Of a stretch of 64,000 nt of DNA, positions 15,975-25,195 are shown piece after piece; positions within the stretch are counted from its first letter, which is position 1; every line of letters begins with the position of its first letter. This DNA comes from Desulfonispora thiosulfatigenes DSM 11270 (GTDB taxonomy: Bacteria > Bacillota > Peptococcia > Peptococcales > Desulfonisporaceae), in contig NZ_FWWT01000013.1 of assembly GCF_900176035.1 (NCBI RefSeq), positions 1 to 64,000 of the forward strand, in the 5' to 3' direction. Under the pieces are notes generated by a model. The model was not told where the DNA came from, searched no databases, and saw only the letters and a program-made list of their open reading frames with translations. The translations under genes were made by a program, and so were the position numbers.

Positions 15975-16003
15975 TATATACCATATAAAAAAATTAATGT
16001 CAA
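15975..16003 (-). promoter_or_regulatory. htpG promoter
   Basis: On the minus strand TTGACA (16003-15998) and TATATA (15980-15975) with a 17-bp spacer, placing the start just before the CIRCE element. Confidence 0.8.
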
Positions 16004-16023
16004 TATTTATGAACAATATAAAT

Positions 16024-16069
16024 GGGACTGCCTTTGTTTGTAAATTAAAATTTACTTTAAGACAGTCCC
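16024..16069 (-). terminator. Terminator-like hairpin after tlp
   Basis: Outer stem GGGACTG / CAGTCCC with an inner stem GTAAAT / ATTTAC. The following tract is AT-rich rather than a clean T-run. Confidence 0.6.
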
Positions 16070-16143
16070 TTCCAATATTTATCTCTTTATCTCATTCGTT
16101 AAAAATTATTTATTTTTCTATTAAGTTACTATTAATAAAGTTA

Positions 16144-16374
16144 CTATTTTAAGTTGTTTTGTCTTGCATTTGCTTCGTCTTTAATTTCTTCACGCATTCC
16201 ACTTAATGCATCTCTTCTTTTTTCATTTTTCTCTATTAATTGATTTTTCATAGTTTGATTATCTGTTTCGTTAATCATATCTTTAGCTTCCCTATAATTC
16301 TCAATTGTATTATTAATGTTGCTTTGAATTTTATCTACATTATCTCTTCTATCATCAGGTTTATTTTTTTTCAT
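16144..16374 (-). CDS. tlp: Small acid-soluble spore protein, Tlp family
   Basis: 76-residue hydrophilic helical protein of the Tlp family, made in the forespore. The family pattern KPDDRRDNVDKIQ ... NTIENYREA ... EKNEKRRDAL ... EIKDEANAR is present nearly end to end. ATG at 16374 is chosen with AAGGAGA 9 bp upstream. Despite its name (thioredoxin-like) it has no cysteine. Alone between htpG and the calcium ATPase. Confidence 0.9.
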   Translation of the reverse strand: MKKNKPDDRRDNVDKIQSNINNTIENYREAKDMINETDNQTMKNQLIEKNEKRRDALSGMREEIKDEANARQNNLK

Positions 16375-16483
16375 CGTTATCAATCTCCTTATTTTAAAAT
16401 AATAAAAATTACCCTTTAGTTATTTTGTACAAATAAGAAATAGATATACGATAATTATTAATTTATTTTAGAAAACTAGCTAC

Positions 16484-19078
16484 TTACATATTTTCTGGGT
16501 TCATTACTCTTCTTTTAAATACTTTAATGATCTCAACAATTGGAATAACTGCTAGTGCTAAAGCTGTTGCTACTAAAAAGTCATACCATGGAAGAGCTAC
16601 AAGTTTAAAGATATTATTTAAACCTGGAGTATAAATAACCGCAATTGTGAGGACAAAAGATGAAATCATGGCTCCCCACAGATATTTATTTTGTTTTTTA
16701 ATAGTGAAGATAGAGCCTGTTAAAGAACGCATATTCATAGAATGAAATATTTCACACATGGAAAGCGTTAAAAATGCCATCGTCATACCCGTTATATGCG
16801 ATTGGTCATTTCCGATAAAAAAGGATATAAGGGTTATTACTGCAATAAGCAATCCTTGATAAAGAATACTTATTCCGACCCCTCTTGCAAAGATACTTTC
16901 CTTAGGATCACGAGGTGGTTGTTTCATGCTATTTTCTTGATGTTCTTCCATTCCTAGTGCAATAGCAGGAAAAGTATCTGTAATTAAATTAATCCATAAA
17001 ATATGAATTGGTGAAAATAAGCGAACAGCAAACAGGGTTGCAATAAATAAGGCTAACACTTCACTTAAATTTGAAGCTAATAAAAACTGCACTGTTTTAC
17101 GAATATTATTATAGATTCTTCGTCCTTCTTTTACTGCCGAAACAATAGATGCAAAATTATCATCCGCTAGTACCATATCTGCTACATTTTTTGTTACCTG
17201 TGTACCCGTAATACCCATGCCTATACCAATATCTGCTGATTTTAAAGCTGGAGCATCATTAACCCCATCACCTGTCATGGCTGTAATTTTCCCTTTTTTC
17301 TTCCACGCATTAACTATACGTACCTTATGCTCAGGCTGTACTCTTGCATAAACAGCATACTTTTCTACTGTTTTTTCAAATTCTTCATCTGATAGGCGGG
17401 AAAGTTCTGCTCCTGTTATCGCTTCCCCTTGATCATTTAAAATACCTAACTCTTTTGCGATTGCAACTGCTGTAATTTTATGATCGCCTGTAATCATAAT
17501 TGGGCGTATTCCAGCATCCCTACATTCACCAATGGCTATTTTTACTTCTGGACGAATAGGATCAATCATCCCAACTAAACCTATAAAAATCATATCTTTT
17601 TCAAGCTCTTCTGGTCTATTCTCTGGTTTAGCATTATAATTTTTAGTAGCTGCTGCTAATACACGCAAGGCCTTTTCAGCCATTTTCGTATTTTCCCCTA
17701 AAATTTCTTCACGCTTACTATCTGTTAAAGGTTCGATTCCCTTTTTAGTTAAAATTTGAGTACACTGCTTTAATACTTCATCGGGTGCTCCCTTTGTATA
17801 CTGAATAAATTCCCCTTTAGAATTTTTATGAATAGTAGACATCATTTTACGGTCTGAATCAAAAGGTGCCTCTTCTACCCGTGGCATCTCTTTTTCTAAT
17901 AGATTTTTATTTTTCTCTTGTTTTAAAGCATAAGTCACTAGGGCTGATTCAGTGGGTTCACCTAACACAGATCCATCTTCAGAGACTTGCGTATCATTAC
18001 AAAGAGCAAGTGCTATAGGCAATATTTCTTCTTGTCCATAACTATCCACAACTGTCATTTTATTTTGGGTTAAAGTACCCGTTTTATCAGAACAAATAAT
18101 TTGGGTAGAACCAAGGGTCTCTACTGCTGTTAATCTACGAATAATTGCATTTCTCTTTGACATTTTTGTTACACCAATTGATAAAACTACGGTAACAACG
18201 GTAGCGAGTCCTTCTGGAATAGCAGCAACTGCAAGGCTGACAGCCAGCATAAACATCTCAAAGACATATTCACTAGAAAAGTCACCTTTTCTCAAAATAC
18301 TAAAGGCAAAAATAAAGATAGATATTCCTAAAACGGCAAAACTAAGTACTTTACTAAGACTTGCTAATTTATTTTGAAGTGGAGTTTTACCTCCTTCAGT
18401 CCTTGCTATGATACCTGCAATTTTGCCCATTTCAGTTTCCATGCCAGTAGCAACTACAACGCCTTCACCTCTACCATATCCTACACTAGTACCCATATAA
18501 AGCATATTTAGACGATCTCCTAAAGGAAGATTATCTTCTTTTTCGATGGGCTCACTAAATTTATCTACTTGCACAGATTCACCAGTTAGAGGAGATTCTT
18601 CTACCTTTAAACTTGCTGACTCTATTATTCTCATATCAGCTGGTACAGCATCTCCTGCCTCTAATAGCACAATATCTCCTGGTACTATATCCTCTGATTT
18701 AATCTGCACAACCTCATTGTCTCTACGCACTCTTGAATGTGTAGAAGACATTTGTTGCAGGGCTTCAATTGCCTTTTCAGCCTTCCCTTCTTGGACAACT
18801 CCTAATACCCCATTTAAGATAACAACTAAGAAAATAATAATCATATCTGCTACTTCACCAAATAATCCAGAAACTACAGCAGCTGCTATTAAAACAATTA
18901 TCATAGGGTCAAGCATTAACTCTAAAAATCTTATGACAATATTTTTCTTTTTAGCTTCTTCTAATTTGTTTTTTCCAAATTTGGTTAACCTCTCTTGGGC
19001 ATTACTAGCTTTTATACCTTCTTTTGAAGTTTCCTGCTCTTTTAAAACATCTTCTACTCCCTCAAAGTAATGCTGCAC
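16484..19078 (-). CDS. P2-type calcium-transporting ATPase
   Basis: 864-aa P-type pump of the SERCA/YloB type. Landmarks in order: N-terminal cation-ATPase domain, actuator ESPLTGES, membrane IPEGL, phosphorylation site CSDKTGTLT, hinge TGDGVNDAP and the C-terminal six-helix half with NLITDTFPA. The PEGL plus N...D residues of segments 4 and 6 fit Ca2+ transport. YloB in Bacillus is linked to spores, which suits the spore-gene context. No cysteine metal motifs, unlike the cadA product. Confidence 0.93.
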   Translation of the reverse strand: MQHYFEGVEDVLKEQETSKEGIKASNAQERLTKFGKNKLEEAKKKNIVIRFLELMLDPMIIVLIAAAVVSGLFGEVADMIIIFLVVILNGVLGVVQEGKAEKAIEALQQMSSTHSRVRRDNEVVQIKSEDIVPGDIVLLEAGDAVPADMRIIESASLKVEESPLTGESVQVDKFSEPIEKEDNLPLGDRLNMLYMGTSVGYGRGEGVVVATGMETEMGKIAGIIARTEGGKTPLQNKLASLSKVLSFAVLGISIFIFAFSILRKGDFSSEYVFEMFMLAVSLAVAAIPEGLATVVTVVLSIGVTKMSKRNAIIRRLTAVETLGSTQIICSDKTGTLTQNKMTVVDSYGQEEILPIALALCNDTQVSEDGSVLGEPTESALVTYALKQEKNKNLLEKEMPRVEEAPFDSDRKMMSTIHKNSKGEFIQYTKGAPDEVLKQCTQILTKKGIEPLTDSKREEILGENTKMAEKALRVLAAATKNYNAKPENRPEELEKDMIFIGLVGMIDPIRPEVKIAIGECRDAGIRPIMITGDHKITAVAIAKELGILNDQGEAITGAELSRLSDEEFEKTVEKYAVYARVQPEHKVRIVNAWKKKGKITAMTGDGVNDAPALKSADIGIGMGITGTQVTKNVADMVLADDNFASIVSAVKEGRRIYNNIRKTVQFLLASNLSEVLALFIATLFAVRLFSPIHILWINLITDTFPAIALGMEEHQENSMKQPPRDPKESIFARGVGISILYQGLLIAVITLISFFIGNDQSHITGMTMAFLTLSMCEIFHSMNMRSLTGSIFTIKKQNKYLWGAMISSFVLTIAVIYTPGLNNIFKLVALPWYDFLVATALALAVIPIVEIIKVFKRRVMNPENM

Positions 19079-19090
19079 TAGAACACTCCT

Positions 19091-19876
19091 TTATATTTTT
19101 ATTATTTTATTTTGTTCATAAATAATTCTTAAACCATCTAAAGTTAATAGTTTATCAACGCTATCAATTACCTTAGACTCACTTGCAATTACAGGCGAAA
19201 TTCCTCCTGTAGCAATTACCTTTACATCCTTACTACCCATTTCTTTTTTCATTCTTGTAACTATGCTTTCAACTATGCCGCAGTAACCATAAACTATCCC
19301 GGCTTGCATCGCAGCAACGGTATTTTTGCCAATGGTTTTCTTGTTTTTAGGTGCTATTAATTCCACTTTAGGTAACTTTGCAGTTCTAGTATATAAAGCT
19401 TCTGCGGATATCTGTACACCTGGAGTAATAGCTCCACCTAAATATTCTCCCTTAGCAGAAATTGCACAAAAAGTAGTAGCCGTCCCAAAGTCTACAATTA
19501 TTAGAGGTCCTCCATATTTATTATAAGCAGCTATGCCATTAACTATACGGTCAGCCCCAACTTCTTTAGGATTTTCATATAAAATTGGCATTCCCGTTTT
19601 TATCCCTGGTCCCACTATCATTGGATTTACATTAAAATACTTAAAGGCCATCTCTTCTAAAGAGGTCATTATTGGCGGCACTACTGAAGATATAATAACA
19701 TCGGTAATACTTCCTACATCTAGTTTATGATAATTAAACAGATTATTGATAATAATTCCATATTCATCAGCAGTTTTAGATTTATCAGTAGCAATTCGCC
19801 AATCAGTTAGTAACTTTTTCCCTTCGAATATTCCCAGAACTATATTAGTATTCCCTACGTCAAATGCTAGTAACAC
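19091..19876 (-). CDS. coaX: Type III pantothenate kinase
   Basis: First step of coenzyme A synthesis: ATP plus pantothenate to 4'-phosphopantothenate. 261 aa from GTG 19876, which is preferred over GTG 19885 because GAGGTG is 6 bp upstream. The ASKHA-fold motifs are present: FDVGNTN (Asp6), [20 protein letters not shown] and GAITPG. CoaX enzymes need a monovalent cation and are not inhibited by CoA. The preceding gene is an ECF S-component, probably for pantothenate uptake. Confidence 0.96.
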   Translation of the reverse strand: MLLAFDVGNTNIVLGIFEGKKLLTDWRIATDKSKTADEYGIIINNLFNYHKLDVGSITDVIISSVVPPIMTSLEEMAFKYFNVNPMIVGPGIKTGMPILYENPKEVGADRIVNGIAAYNKYGGPLIIVDFGTATTFCAISAKGEYLGGAITPGVQISAEALYTRTAKLPKVELIAPKNKKTIGKNTVAAMQAGIVYGYCGIVESIVTRMKKEMGSKDVKVIATGGISPVIASESKVIDSVDKLLTLDGLRIIYEQNKIIKI

Positions 19877-19900
19877 TATTTTCACCTCATTAATTTAATA

Positions 19901-20428
19901 TTATTTGCGATATTTACTTAAAGCTTTTACCAATATTACAGTTAATACTGATGCAATAATTATTTCAAAAATTGAGTTACTAATAACAATAATATAGGCT
20001 GCTTGAATAGGTAAGTATTTCATTAAAACAGCTAGTCCTAAAAAACCAATAGTGTTAGTTAAAGTTCCGACAATGGCTGCAGAAATAGAAGCTAATGTGA
20101 TGTTTTTGCGAAAGATCCAAAACGCATAATATGATGTAATCCCAATTAATATTCTTGGTAAAATACGTACAATTGGATCTGAGGGAATCGCTCCTGTCGG
20201 CGTCATAAAACTATAAAGACCAAATAAAAATCCTGTAAATGCACCTACTACTGGACCTTCTAAAATAGCTGCTAAAATCACTGGAATGTGTAAGATTGTG
20301 GCTCTACCAACTGGGGATGGAACAGGAATAAACCCAAGACCTGTAGCTCCTAACATCATCGCTATAGCACCTAGTAATCCAGCAACAACCATTTTCCTCG
20401 TACTCAATTTTTTACTTATATTTTCCAT
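19901..20428 (-). CDS. ECF transporter S-component, probably for pantothenate
   Basis: 175-aa membrane protein with six segments, typical of substrate-binding S-components that share a common energy-coupling EcfA/T module. The N-terminal helix carries the AxxxA-like pattern (VVAGLLGAIAMMLGA) used to contact EcfT. Substrate inferred only from position: 24 bp before coaX, which acts on pantothenate. Alternative: another vitamin precursor. Confidence 0.8.
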   Translation of the reverse strand: MENISKKLSTRKMVVAGLLGAIAMMLGATGLGFIPVPSPVGRATILHIPVILAAILEGPVVGAFTGFLFGLYSFMTPTGAIPSDPIVRILPRILIGITSYYAFWIFRKNITLASISAAIVGTLTNTIGFLGLAVLMKYLPIQAAYIIVISNSIFEIIIASVLTVILVKALSKYRK

Positions 20429-20464
20429 TATATATTACCTCCAATTTTTATGATAGAAAAAATA

Positions 20465-20490
20465 AAAGAGCGGTTATAAATCCGCCCTTT
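20465..20490 (-). terminator. Terminator overlapping the end of bioY
   Basis: Stem AAAGAGCGG / CCGCCCTTT with a T-rich tail on the minus strand. The stem includes the last codons and stop of bioY. Confidence 0.75.
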
Positions 20491-21049
20491 TGCTTACATT
20501 TAGTCTAGTTCTTTCATAGATAGTCTTTCCTATTATAGCGGCTAATATAGCCTTTAAAAAATCTAAACCCATAAAGAGACTCATCATTATAAAAATAGCT
20601 TTAAGGGTAATTACCTTGCCTGTAATATAGTTATAAATTAGATACATCCAAGGTAAGCCGATTAAATAAATAACTACCATTGCCAATAAAGACGCTAGTA
20701 AAAATGTCTTTAAACCTGGATTTTCCTTTTTATGAATAATATATCCTGCTACATAAGCTGCGAAAATGAAGGATATTAAAAATCCAAAAGAAGGCTGCAG
20801 GGCATAAACTAATCCTCCATAAGGGGGAGCTGCAAAGATTGGAACTCCGATAAGACCAAGGAGTATATAAACTAAGATACTTAAAGCTCCAAGCCTCGGT
20901 CCTATTATTGCTCCAGCTAACAATGATAATAAAGGCAATAAACTAAAAGGAATTATTTCAGGTGGCCATATTTTAGACACAAAAGCTCCTAAAGTCATTA
21001 AACCCGCAAAAAATGAAACTAAAATCATATCTCTTATCGATAAATTCAC
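20474..21049 (-). CDS. bioY: Biotin ECF transporter S-component BioY
   Basis: 191-aa six-helix biotin-binding protein. Start GTG 21049 has AGGAGGG 6 bp upstream; longer in-frame starts run over the promoter. Typical BioY features are the LGAFVSKIWP N-terminal helix, GARLGALS-like GPRLGALSILVYILLGLIGVPIF and the GG-Q-SFGFL segment (LVYALQPSFGFLI). It works with a shared EcfA/T module. A BirA-like operator overlaps the promoter, so biotin repression is expected. Confidence 0.93.
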   Translation of the reverse strand: MNLSIRDMILVSFFAGLMTLGAFVSKIWPPEIIPFSLLPLLSLLAGAIIGPRLGALSILVYILLGLIGVPIFAAPPYGGLVYALQPSFGFLISFIFAAYVAGYIIHKKENPGLKTFLLASLLAMVVIYLIGLPWMYLIYNYITGKVITLKAIFIMMSLFMGLDFLKAILAAIIGKTIYERTRLNVSKRADL

Positions 21050-21083
21050 ACTTATCCCTCCTACAATTCTCTTATCTATAAGA

Positions 21084-21112
21084 ATTATAAAAGGTACTCT
21101 AGTCATTGTCAA
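21084..21112 (-). promoter_or_regulatory. bioY promoter
   Basis: Perfect TTGACA (21112-21107) and TATAAT (21089-21084) on the minus strand with a 17-bp spacer. Confidence 0.85.
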
Positions 21113-21137
21113 CTAGATTTAACCCTGAGGTTAACAT
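21106..21137 (-). promoter_or_regulatory. Probable BirA operator
   Basis: Inverted arms TTGTCAAC (21106-21113) and GTTAACAT (21130-21137) separated by 16 bases, close to the Firmicutes BirA pattern. The left arm covers the -35 box of bioY. Confidence 0.75.
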
Positions 21138-21162
21138 AGGGCGATATTCAGTTGTCCATAAA

Positions 21163-21196
21163 AAAACCTTCTAGACATAAAGGCCCAGAAGGTTTT
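21163..21196 (-). terminator. Strong terminator between the aminotransferase and bioY
   Basis: Stem AAAACCTTCT / AGAAGGTTTT with T7 on the minus strand. It ends either the aminotransferase transcript or a separate RNA. Confidence 0.85.
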
Positions 21197-21306
21197 AAAA
21201 ACACAATTATTCCACCTCCCGTCTCGGTCCTCTTGGCTCCAAGCGGTATTGAATTAATATAAAATTATAACTTATAATCTTTCTATACAGGGCCTATGGC
21301 TCCCGT
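21197..21306 (-). ncRNA. Possible structured RNA of unknown class
   Basis: GC-rich blocks in an AT-rich genome, between the aminotransferase stop and a strong terminator. Minus-strand hairpins include GGGAGCC-ATA-GGCCC (21306-21292), CTTGGAGCCAAG and CCG-AGA-CGG, and ACGGGAG occurs twice. No coding frame is supported. I could not match it to T-box, SAM, TPP, cobalamin, glycine, SRP RNA or tmRNA signatures; a 6S-like RNA is possible. Confidence 0.4.
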
Positions 21307-21320
21307 TAGAAATAGATTAT

Positions 21321-22565
21321 TTAACCTTCTATTTGGTCTATAGCCTTTTTAATCTTTGTTGCCATACCTTTAATTTTTTCAGCTGGTACGGCACAAATAG
21401 CTATGCGCAAACCTTTTTTAAGAGATACTAAGAAAATGTTATCTTCTCTTAATTTTAATCCTACTTCTTCAGCTTTCGTTGTCGGTATTGTAATAAAGAA
21501 TCCAGAATCATAAGGACACATTTTTAAACCTACTTCTTTAGCTTCATTAATGAAAGTATGTGCTCTATCTTCCATGCTTTCGCGATATTCATTTCTTTCA
21601 GCATTTACCTTTGCCATTAATTCTGGGTTTTTCCATAAATCTATTAATAGTCTCATTCCTGATCTTGTGCAGTTAGACCAAGTACCTCTACTTGAGAATT
21701 GGTTAACATCATAAAACTCTGTAATTACTTGTTCATCAGAGCTAATTCCAAGTAAGCATCCTGTACGATAGCCATACATAGTATAGCCTTTAGACATACT
21801 AAATCCTACTAAAACTAAGAAATTAGCTGGTAAATTAGAAAATTTCTTAAAGAATTTACGACTACCTTCAGGTGCAAAATCCATATAAGCTATATCTACA
21901 AATAAAATTATATTATTTTCTTTTTTATTGCAAAGCTCTGTAAAAGCATCAATTAGAGCTTGCCATTCATCATCTGTTAAACTATAGCCTGTTGGATTAT
22001 GAGCAGGTGTATTAAGGATTAAAAGGACATTTTTTTGTACTTTCGCCAAAGCTTCAACCTTTTCAATACAAGCCTGTAAATTGAATTTTCCTTCTTCATC
22101 AAAAGTCATAAATGTATCAATTTTACGCATCATCTCGCGAGCCATCGTTTTATATGGTCCCCAGAACCAATCTGAAGTTAAGTATGTATCTCCTTCTTCG
22201 GTGTAATTCCAGATAGCATGATGAATTGCACCACTTCCACCTGGAGTTGCTATTCCTTTAACGAATGCATCTGGTTTATTTTCGCCAAATGTTACATCGA
22301 TTACCGCGTTAATATAATCTGGTAATCCTGCTATCGGAGCATAATTTGCTACATCATCAAAAGGCAAGCTATACATTGTTTTTTCTACGGTAGGTAAAGT
22401 AATTAATTTACCAGAAGCATCTAAAAATGCACCTATAGATGCATTAACTATATTTTCTTTGCCTACTATTTCAGCCTTAGCATTAGCGGCACTATTTACA
22501 CCAAATATATTATCTGTCTCGCTTTTATCTTGAGCATGTTTAGCAACTAAAGATATCTTCTCCAT
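21321..22565 (-). CDS. PLP-dependent class I/II aminotransferase
   Basis: 414 aa; ATG 22565 has AAGGAGG 7 bp upstream. Fold-type I features: NTPAHNPTGY (substrate/PLP region), FVDIAYMDF with the Asp that pairs with pyridoxal nitrogen, and SMSKGYTMYGYRTG holding the Schiff-base lysine. The N-terminal part (NIFGVNSAANAK) resembles a clostridial group annotated as aspartate or aromatic aminotransferases. The substrate is not fixed. It forms a single-gene unit. Confidence 0.88.
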   Translation of the reverse strand: MEKISLVAKHAQDKSETDNIFGVNSAANAKAEIVGKENIVNASIGAFLDASGKLITLPTVEKTMYSLPFDDVANYAPIAGLPDYINAVIDVTFGENKPDAFVKGIATPGGSGAIHHAIWNYTEEGDTYLTSDWFWGPYKTMAREMMRKIDTFMTFDEEGKFNLQACIEKVEALAKVQKNVLLILNTPAHNPTGYSLTDDEWQALIDAFTELCNKKENNIILFVDIAYMDFAPEGSRKFFKKFSNLPANFLVLVGFSMSKGYTMYGYRTGCLLGISSDEQVITEFYDVNQFSSRGTWSNCTRSGMRLLIDLWKNPELMAKVNAERNEYRESMEDRAHTFINEAKEVGLKMCPYDSGFFITIPTTKAEEVGLKLREDNIFLVSLKKGLRIAICAVPAEKIKGMATKIKKAIDQIEG

Positions 22566-22693
22566 TACACTTCCTCCTTGTAGTAAAGCTAAATTCATCA
22601 TTCGCTATATTTTTGTAAAGTCCTTTTTTATTTTATGATGAATAATGTATACTTAGCACTTATTGTTTATTATATAGCACTCTTTTCTAAAAT

Positions 22694-22721
22694 AAAAGGT
22701 CATCCCTAGGGATGACCTTTT
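22694..22721 (-). terminator. Terminator after ndk
   Basis: Perfect 28-bp palindrome centred on CCCTAGGG with A/T runs on both sides, so it could also work in the plus direction. Confidence 0.85.
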
Positions 22722-22728
22722 TTGAAGG

Positions 22729-23142
22729 TTAAATTAATTCATGTCTCTCAAAATATAAATTAATTTCTCTTAAAGCACTTTGGGCACTATCTGCACCATG
22801 AACGACATTTTGGCTCATTTCCCAGGCATAATCGCCTCTAATTGTTCCTGGCATAGCATCATTTGGATTAGTTGCTCCTATCATTTTCCTAGCTTCTAAT
22901 ACAGCATTATGACCTTGAATTACCATTAATAGAACAGGACCACTGGTAATATACTCTATCAAGTCTTTATAAAAAGGCTTTCCTAGATGTTCTTCATAAT
23001 GCTTTTGTGCTATTTCTTTAGAGATAAGTGAAAGTTTTAAGGCACTAAAAGTAAAACCCTTTACTTCTAATCTCTTAACTATTTCTCCGATAAGACCTCT
23101 TTTAACACCATCTGGTTTAATCATCATAAATGTTTTTTCCAT
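22729..23142 (-). CDS. ndk: Nucleoside diphosphate kinase
   Basis: Transfers the terminal phosphate of NTPs to NDPs through a phosphohistidine. 137 aa, a standard bacterial length. Active site NVVHGADS holds His115; TFMMIKPDGVKRG and NPNDAMPGTIRGDYA complete the nucleotide site. It lies 6 bp after ftsH. Ndk is missing from some clostridia but complete here. Confidence 0.97.
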   Translation of the reverse strand: MEKTFMMIKPDGVKRGLIGEIVKRLEVKGFTFSALKLSLISKEIAQKHYEEHLGKPFYKDLIEYITSGPVLLMVIQGHNAVLEARKMIGATNPNDAMPGTIRGDYAWEMSQNVVHGADSAQSALREINLYFERHELI

Positions 23143-23148
23143 AGATAA

Positions 23149-25101
23149 TTATCCTTTGAAAGTTATTTTGATAATACCATCATTCTTATCTTCTTCCATA
23201 TTAATAGTGTTTTGATCTAAATTAATAACTTCTTCATCTGACTTAATTGTATCAGTTAAGGTTTCTCCATCTACAGTACGTTTTGGAGAATCGGTTACAC
23301 CTTTCATTAGCTTTGCAAACTCTACAGCATCAAGGGTTTCCTTTTCCATTAACTCTTTAGCTATCAGATGAAGTTTATCAATATTTTGGCTAAGAATCTT
23401 TTCTGCAACCTTATATCTTTGATCAATAATACTTTTTACTTCTTTATCAATTGAAAAGGCAACTGCTTCACTATAATTACGATCTCTAGCAATGTCTCTT
23501 CCTAAAAATACCTGTTCACTATTTTGATTACCAAATGTAATGGTGCCCAGCTCATCAGACATACCCCATTCTGTAATCATTTTACGAACTGTGGTCGTAA
23601 CTCTTTCAAGGTCATTTTGAGCTCCAGTTGTAATTTCATTTAAAACAAGTTTTTCTGCTATTCTTCCACCAAGCATCATCGAAACTTGCTCTAATAAATG
23701 AGACTTTGTAATATAGTTTCTATCTTCTTTTGGTAACAGTAATGTATATCCTCCTGCTCTTCCTCTTGGAATAATTGAAACCTTATGCAGTGGATCACAA
23801 TTAGGTAACAATTCAGCTACTAAAGCATGCCCTGCTTCGTGATAAGAAACAATTTTCTTTTCAAATTCATTAATAACACGAGATTTTTTCTCAGGACCTG
23901 CAATTATTCTTTCAACAGACTGTTCTAACTCATTCATAGAAATGTTTTTCTTGTTATTTCTAGCTGCTAAAAGTGCTGCCTCGTTAAGTAAATTTGCTAA
24001 ATCAGCACCTGTAAAACCTGGTGTACTTCTTGCCATTACTTTTAAGTCTACTTTACTGTCCATAGGCTTATTTCTCGCATGAACTTGTAAAATTTCTTCT
24101 CTACCTTTAACATCAGGGGCACTAACAGCAACCTGTCTATCAAATCTTCCTGGTCTTAATAATGCTGGGTCTAAAATATCAGGTCTATTAGTTGCTGCAA
24201 TAATGATTATACCTTCATTTAGGTTAAATCCATCCATTTCAACTAATAATTGGTTAAGGGTTTGTTCTCTTTCATCATGACCACCACCAAGACCTGCACC
24301 CCTTTGTCTACCTACTGCATCAATTTCATCGACGAAAACTATGCAAGGAGCGTTTTTCTTTGCTTGTTCGAATAAATCCCTAACTCTTGATGCTCCGACA
24401 CCAACAAACATTTCTACGAAATCAGAACCACTGATACTAAAAAACGGCACTCCTGCCTCTCCAGCAACTGCTCTTGCTAAAAGGGTTTTTCCTGTTCCAG
24501 GAGGTCCAAAAAGTAAAACACCCTTTGGAATCTTAGCACCTAATTCTGTAAACCTGCGTGGGAATTTAAGAAAATCAACTACCTCTTCTAATTCTTCTTT
24601 AACCTCATCTACCCCTGCTACATCACTGAAAGTAATCTTTACTTTATCATCTGTATGTAGCTTAGCTTTACTTTTACCAAATTGCATTACTCGGTTTCCT
24701 CCACCTTGTGTTTGTTGCATCATAAAGAAGAAAACCCCAATTAATAATAGAATTGGTAATAATGAAGATAGTACACTAGTCCACCAAGATGGCTGTGGAG
24801 TTGGTAATTGATTAGCATTAACGTTGTTTGCAATTAAAATATCCGTTAAACTATCATAGTTAACTGGAGCATGCAACATGAATTCTTTATTTGCTTTAGT
24901 CTTACCTTTAAGTTCTTGGTATGTTTCATAAGATGTAATCTCGAGCTCACCAATTTGTCCTTTTTCTACAGCGGCGATAAATTCTGGTAAATTATTAAAT
25001 ACTTTTTCTTCTACTGGTGGATTATTTGTCCATCGTAAAACTGTTACTGCAATCAATACAATTAATAAATAAATTGCTAAGTTTTTAAATACGCGATTCA
25101 A
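23149..25101 (-). CDS. ftsH: ATP-dependent zinc metalloprotease FtsH
   Basis: Membrane-anchored AAA+ protease, 650 aa. Two N-terminal helices (about 6-24 and 108-130) flank an external domain; AAA domain has [17 protein letters not shown] and the SRH region [18 protein letters not shown]; the protease has the zinc motif HEAGH. TTG start at 25101 is supported by GGAGGAGG 8 bp upstream. The order tilS-ftsH resembles Bacillus, but hprT, usually between them, is absent. Confidence 0.98.
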   Translation of the reverse strand: MNRVFKNLAIYLLIVLIAVTVLRWTNNPPVEEKVFNNLPEFIAAVEKGQIGELEITSYETYQELKGKTKANKEFMLHAPVNYDSLTDILIANNVNANQLPTPQPSWWTSVLSSLLPILLLIGVFFFMMQQTQGGGNRVMQFGKSKAKLHTDDKVKITFSDVAGVDEVKEELEEVVDFLKFPRRFTELGAKIPKGVLLFGPPGTGKTLLARAVAGEAGVPFFSISGSDFVEMFVGVGASRVRDLFEQAKKNAPCIVFVDEIDAVGRQRGAGLGGGHDEREQTLNQLLVEMDGFNLNEGIIIIAATNRPDILDPALLRPGRFDRQVAVSAPDVKGREEILQVHARNKPMDSKVDLKVMARSTPGFTGADLANLLNEAALLAARNNKKNISMNELEQSVERIIAGPEKKSRVINEFEKKIVSYHEAGHALVAELLPNCDPLHKVSIIPRGRAGGYTLLLPKEDRNYITKSHLLEQVSMMLGGRIAEKLVLNEITTGAQNDLERVTTTVRKMITEWGMSDELGTITFGNQNSEQVFLGRDIARDRNYSEAVAFSIDKEVKSIIDQRYKVAEKILSQNIDKLHLIAKELMEKETLDAVEFAKLMKGVTDSPKRTVDGETLTDTIKSDEEVINLDQNTINMEEDKNDGIIKITFKG

Positions 25102-25195
25102 TAATCTGCCTCCTCCCCTACACTAACCCTTAAATATTTAAAGTTAAAATTGACCCATTAATATCATTATATGTTATCATATAAACAATGTTTTT

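Noticed and set aside
18546-19070. 174-codon plus-strand frame opposite the calcium ATPase
   Set aside because: Antisense shadow; composition follows the opposite strand.
21197-21330. T-box or other known riboswitch in the GC-rich gap
   Set aside because: The T-box core (AGGGTGGNACCGCG) is absent, the block lies downstream of the aminotransferase gene, and no signature of TPP, SAM, cobalamin, glycine or FMN switches was seen.
24341-24811. 156-codon plus-strand frame opposite ftsH
   Set aside because: Antisense shadow of the AAA domain; no start signals.
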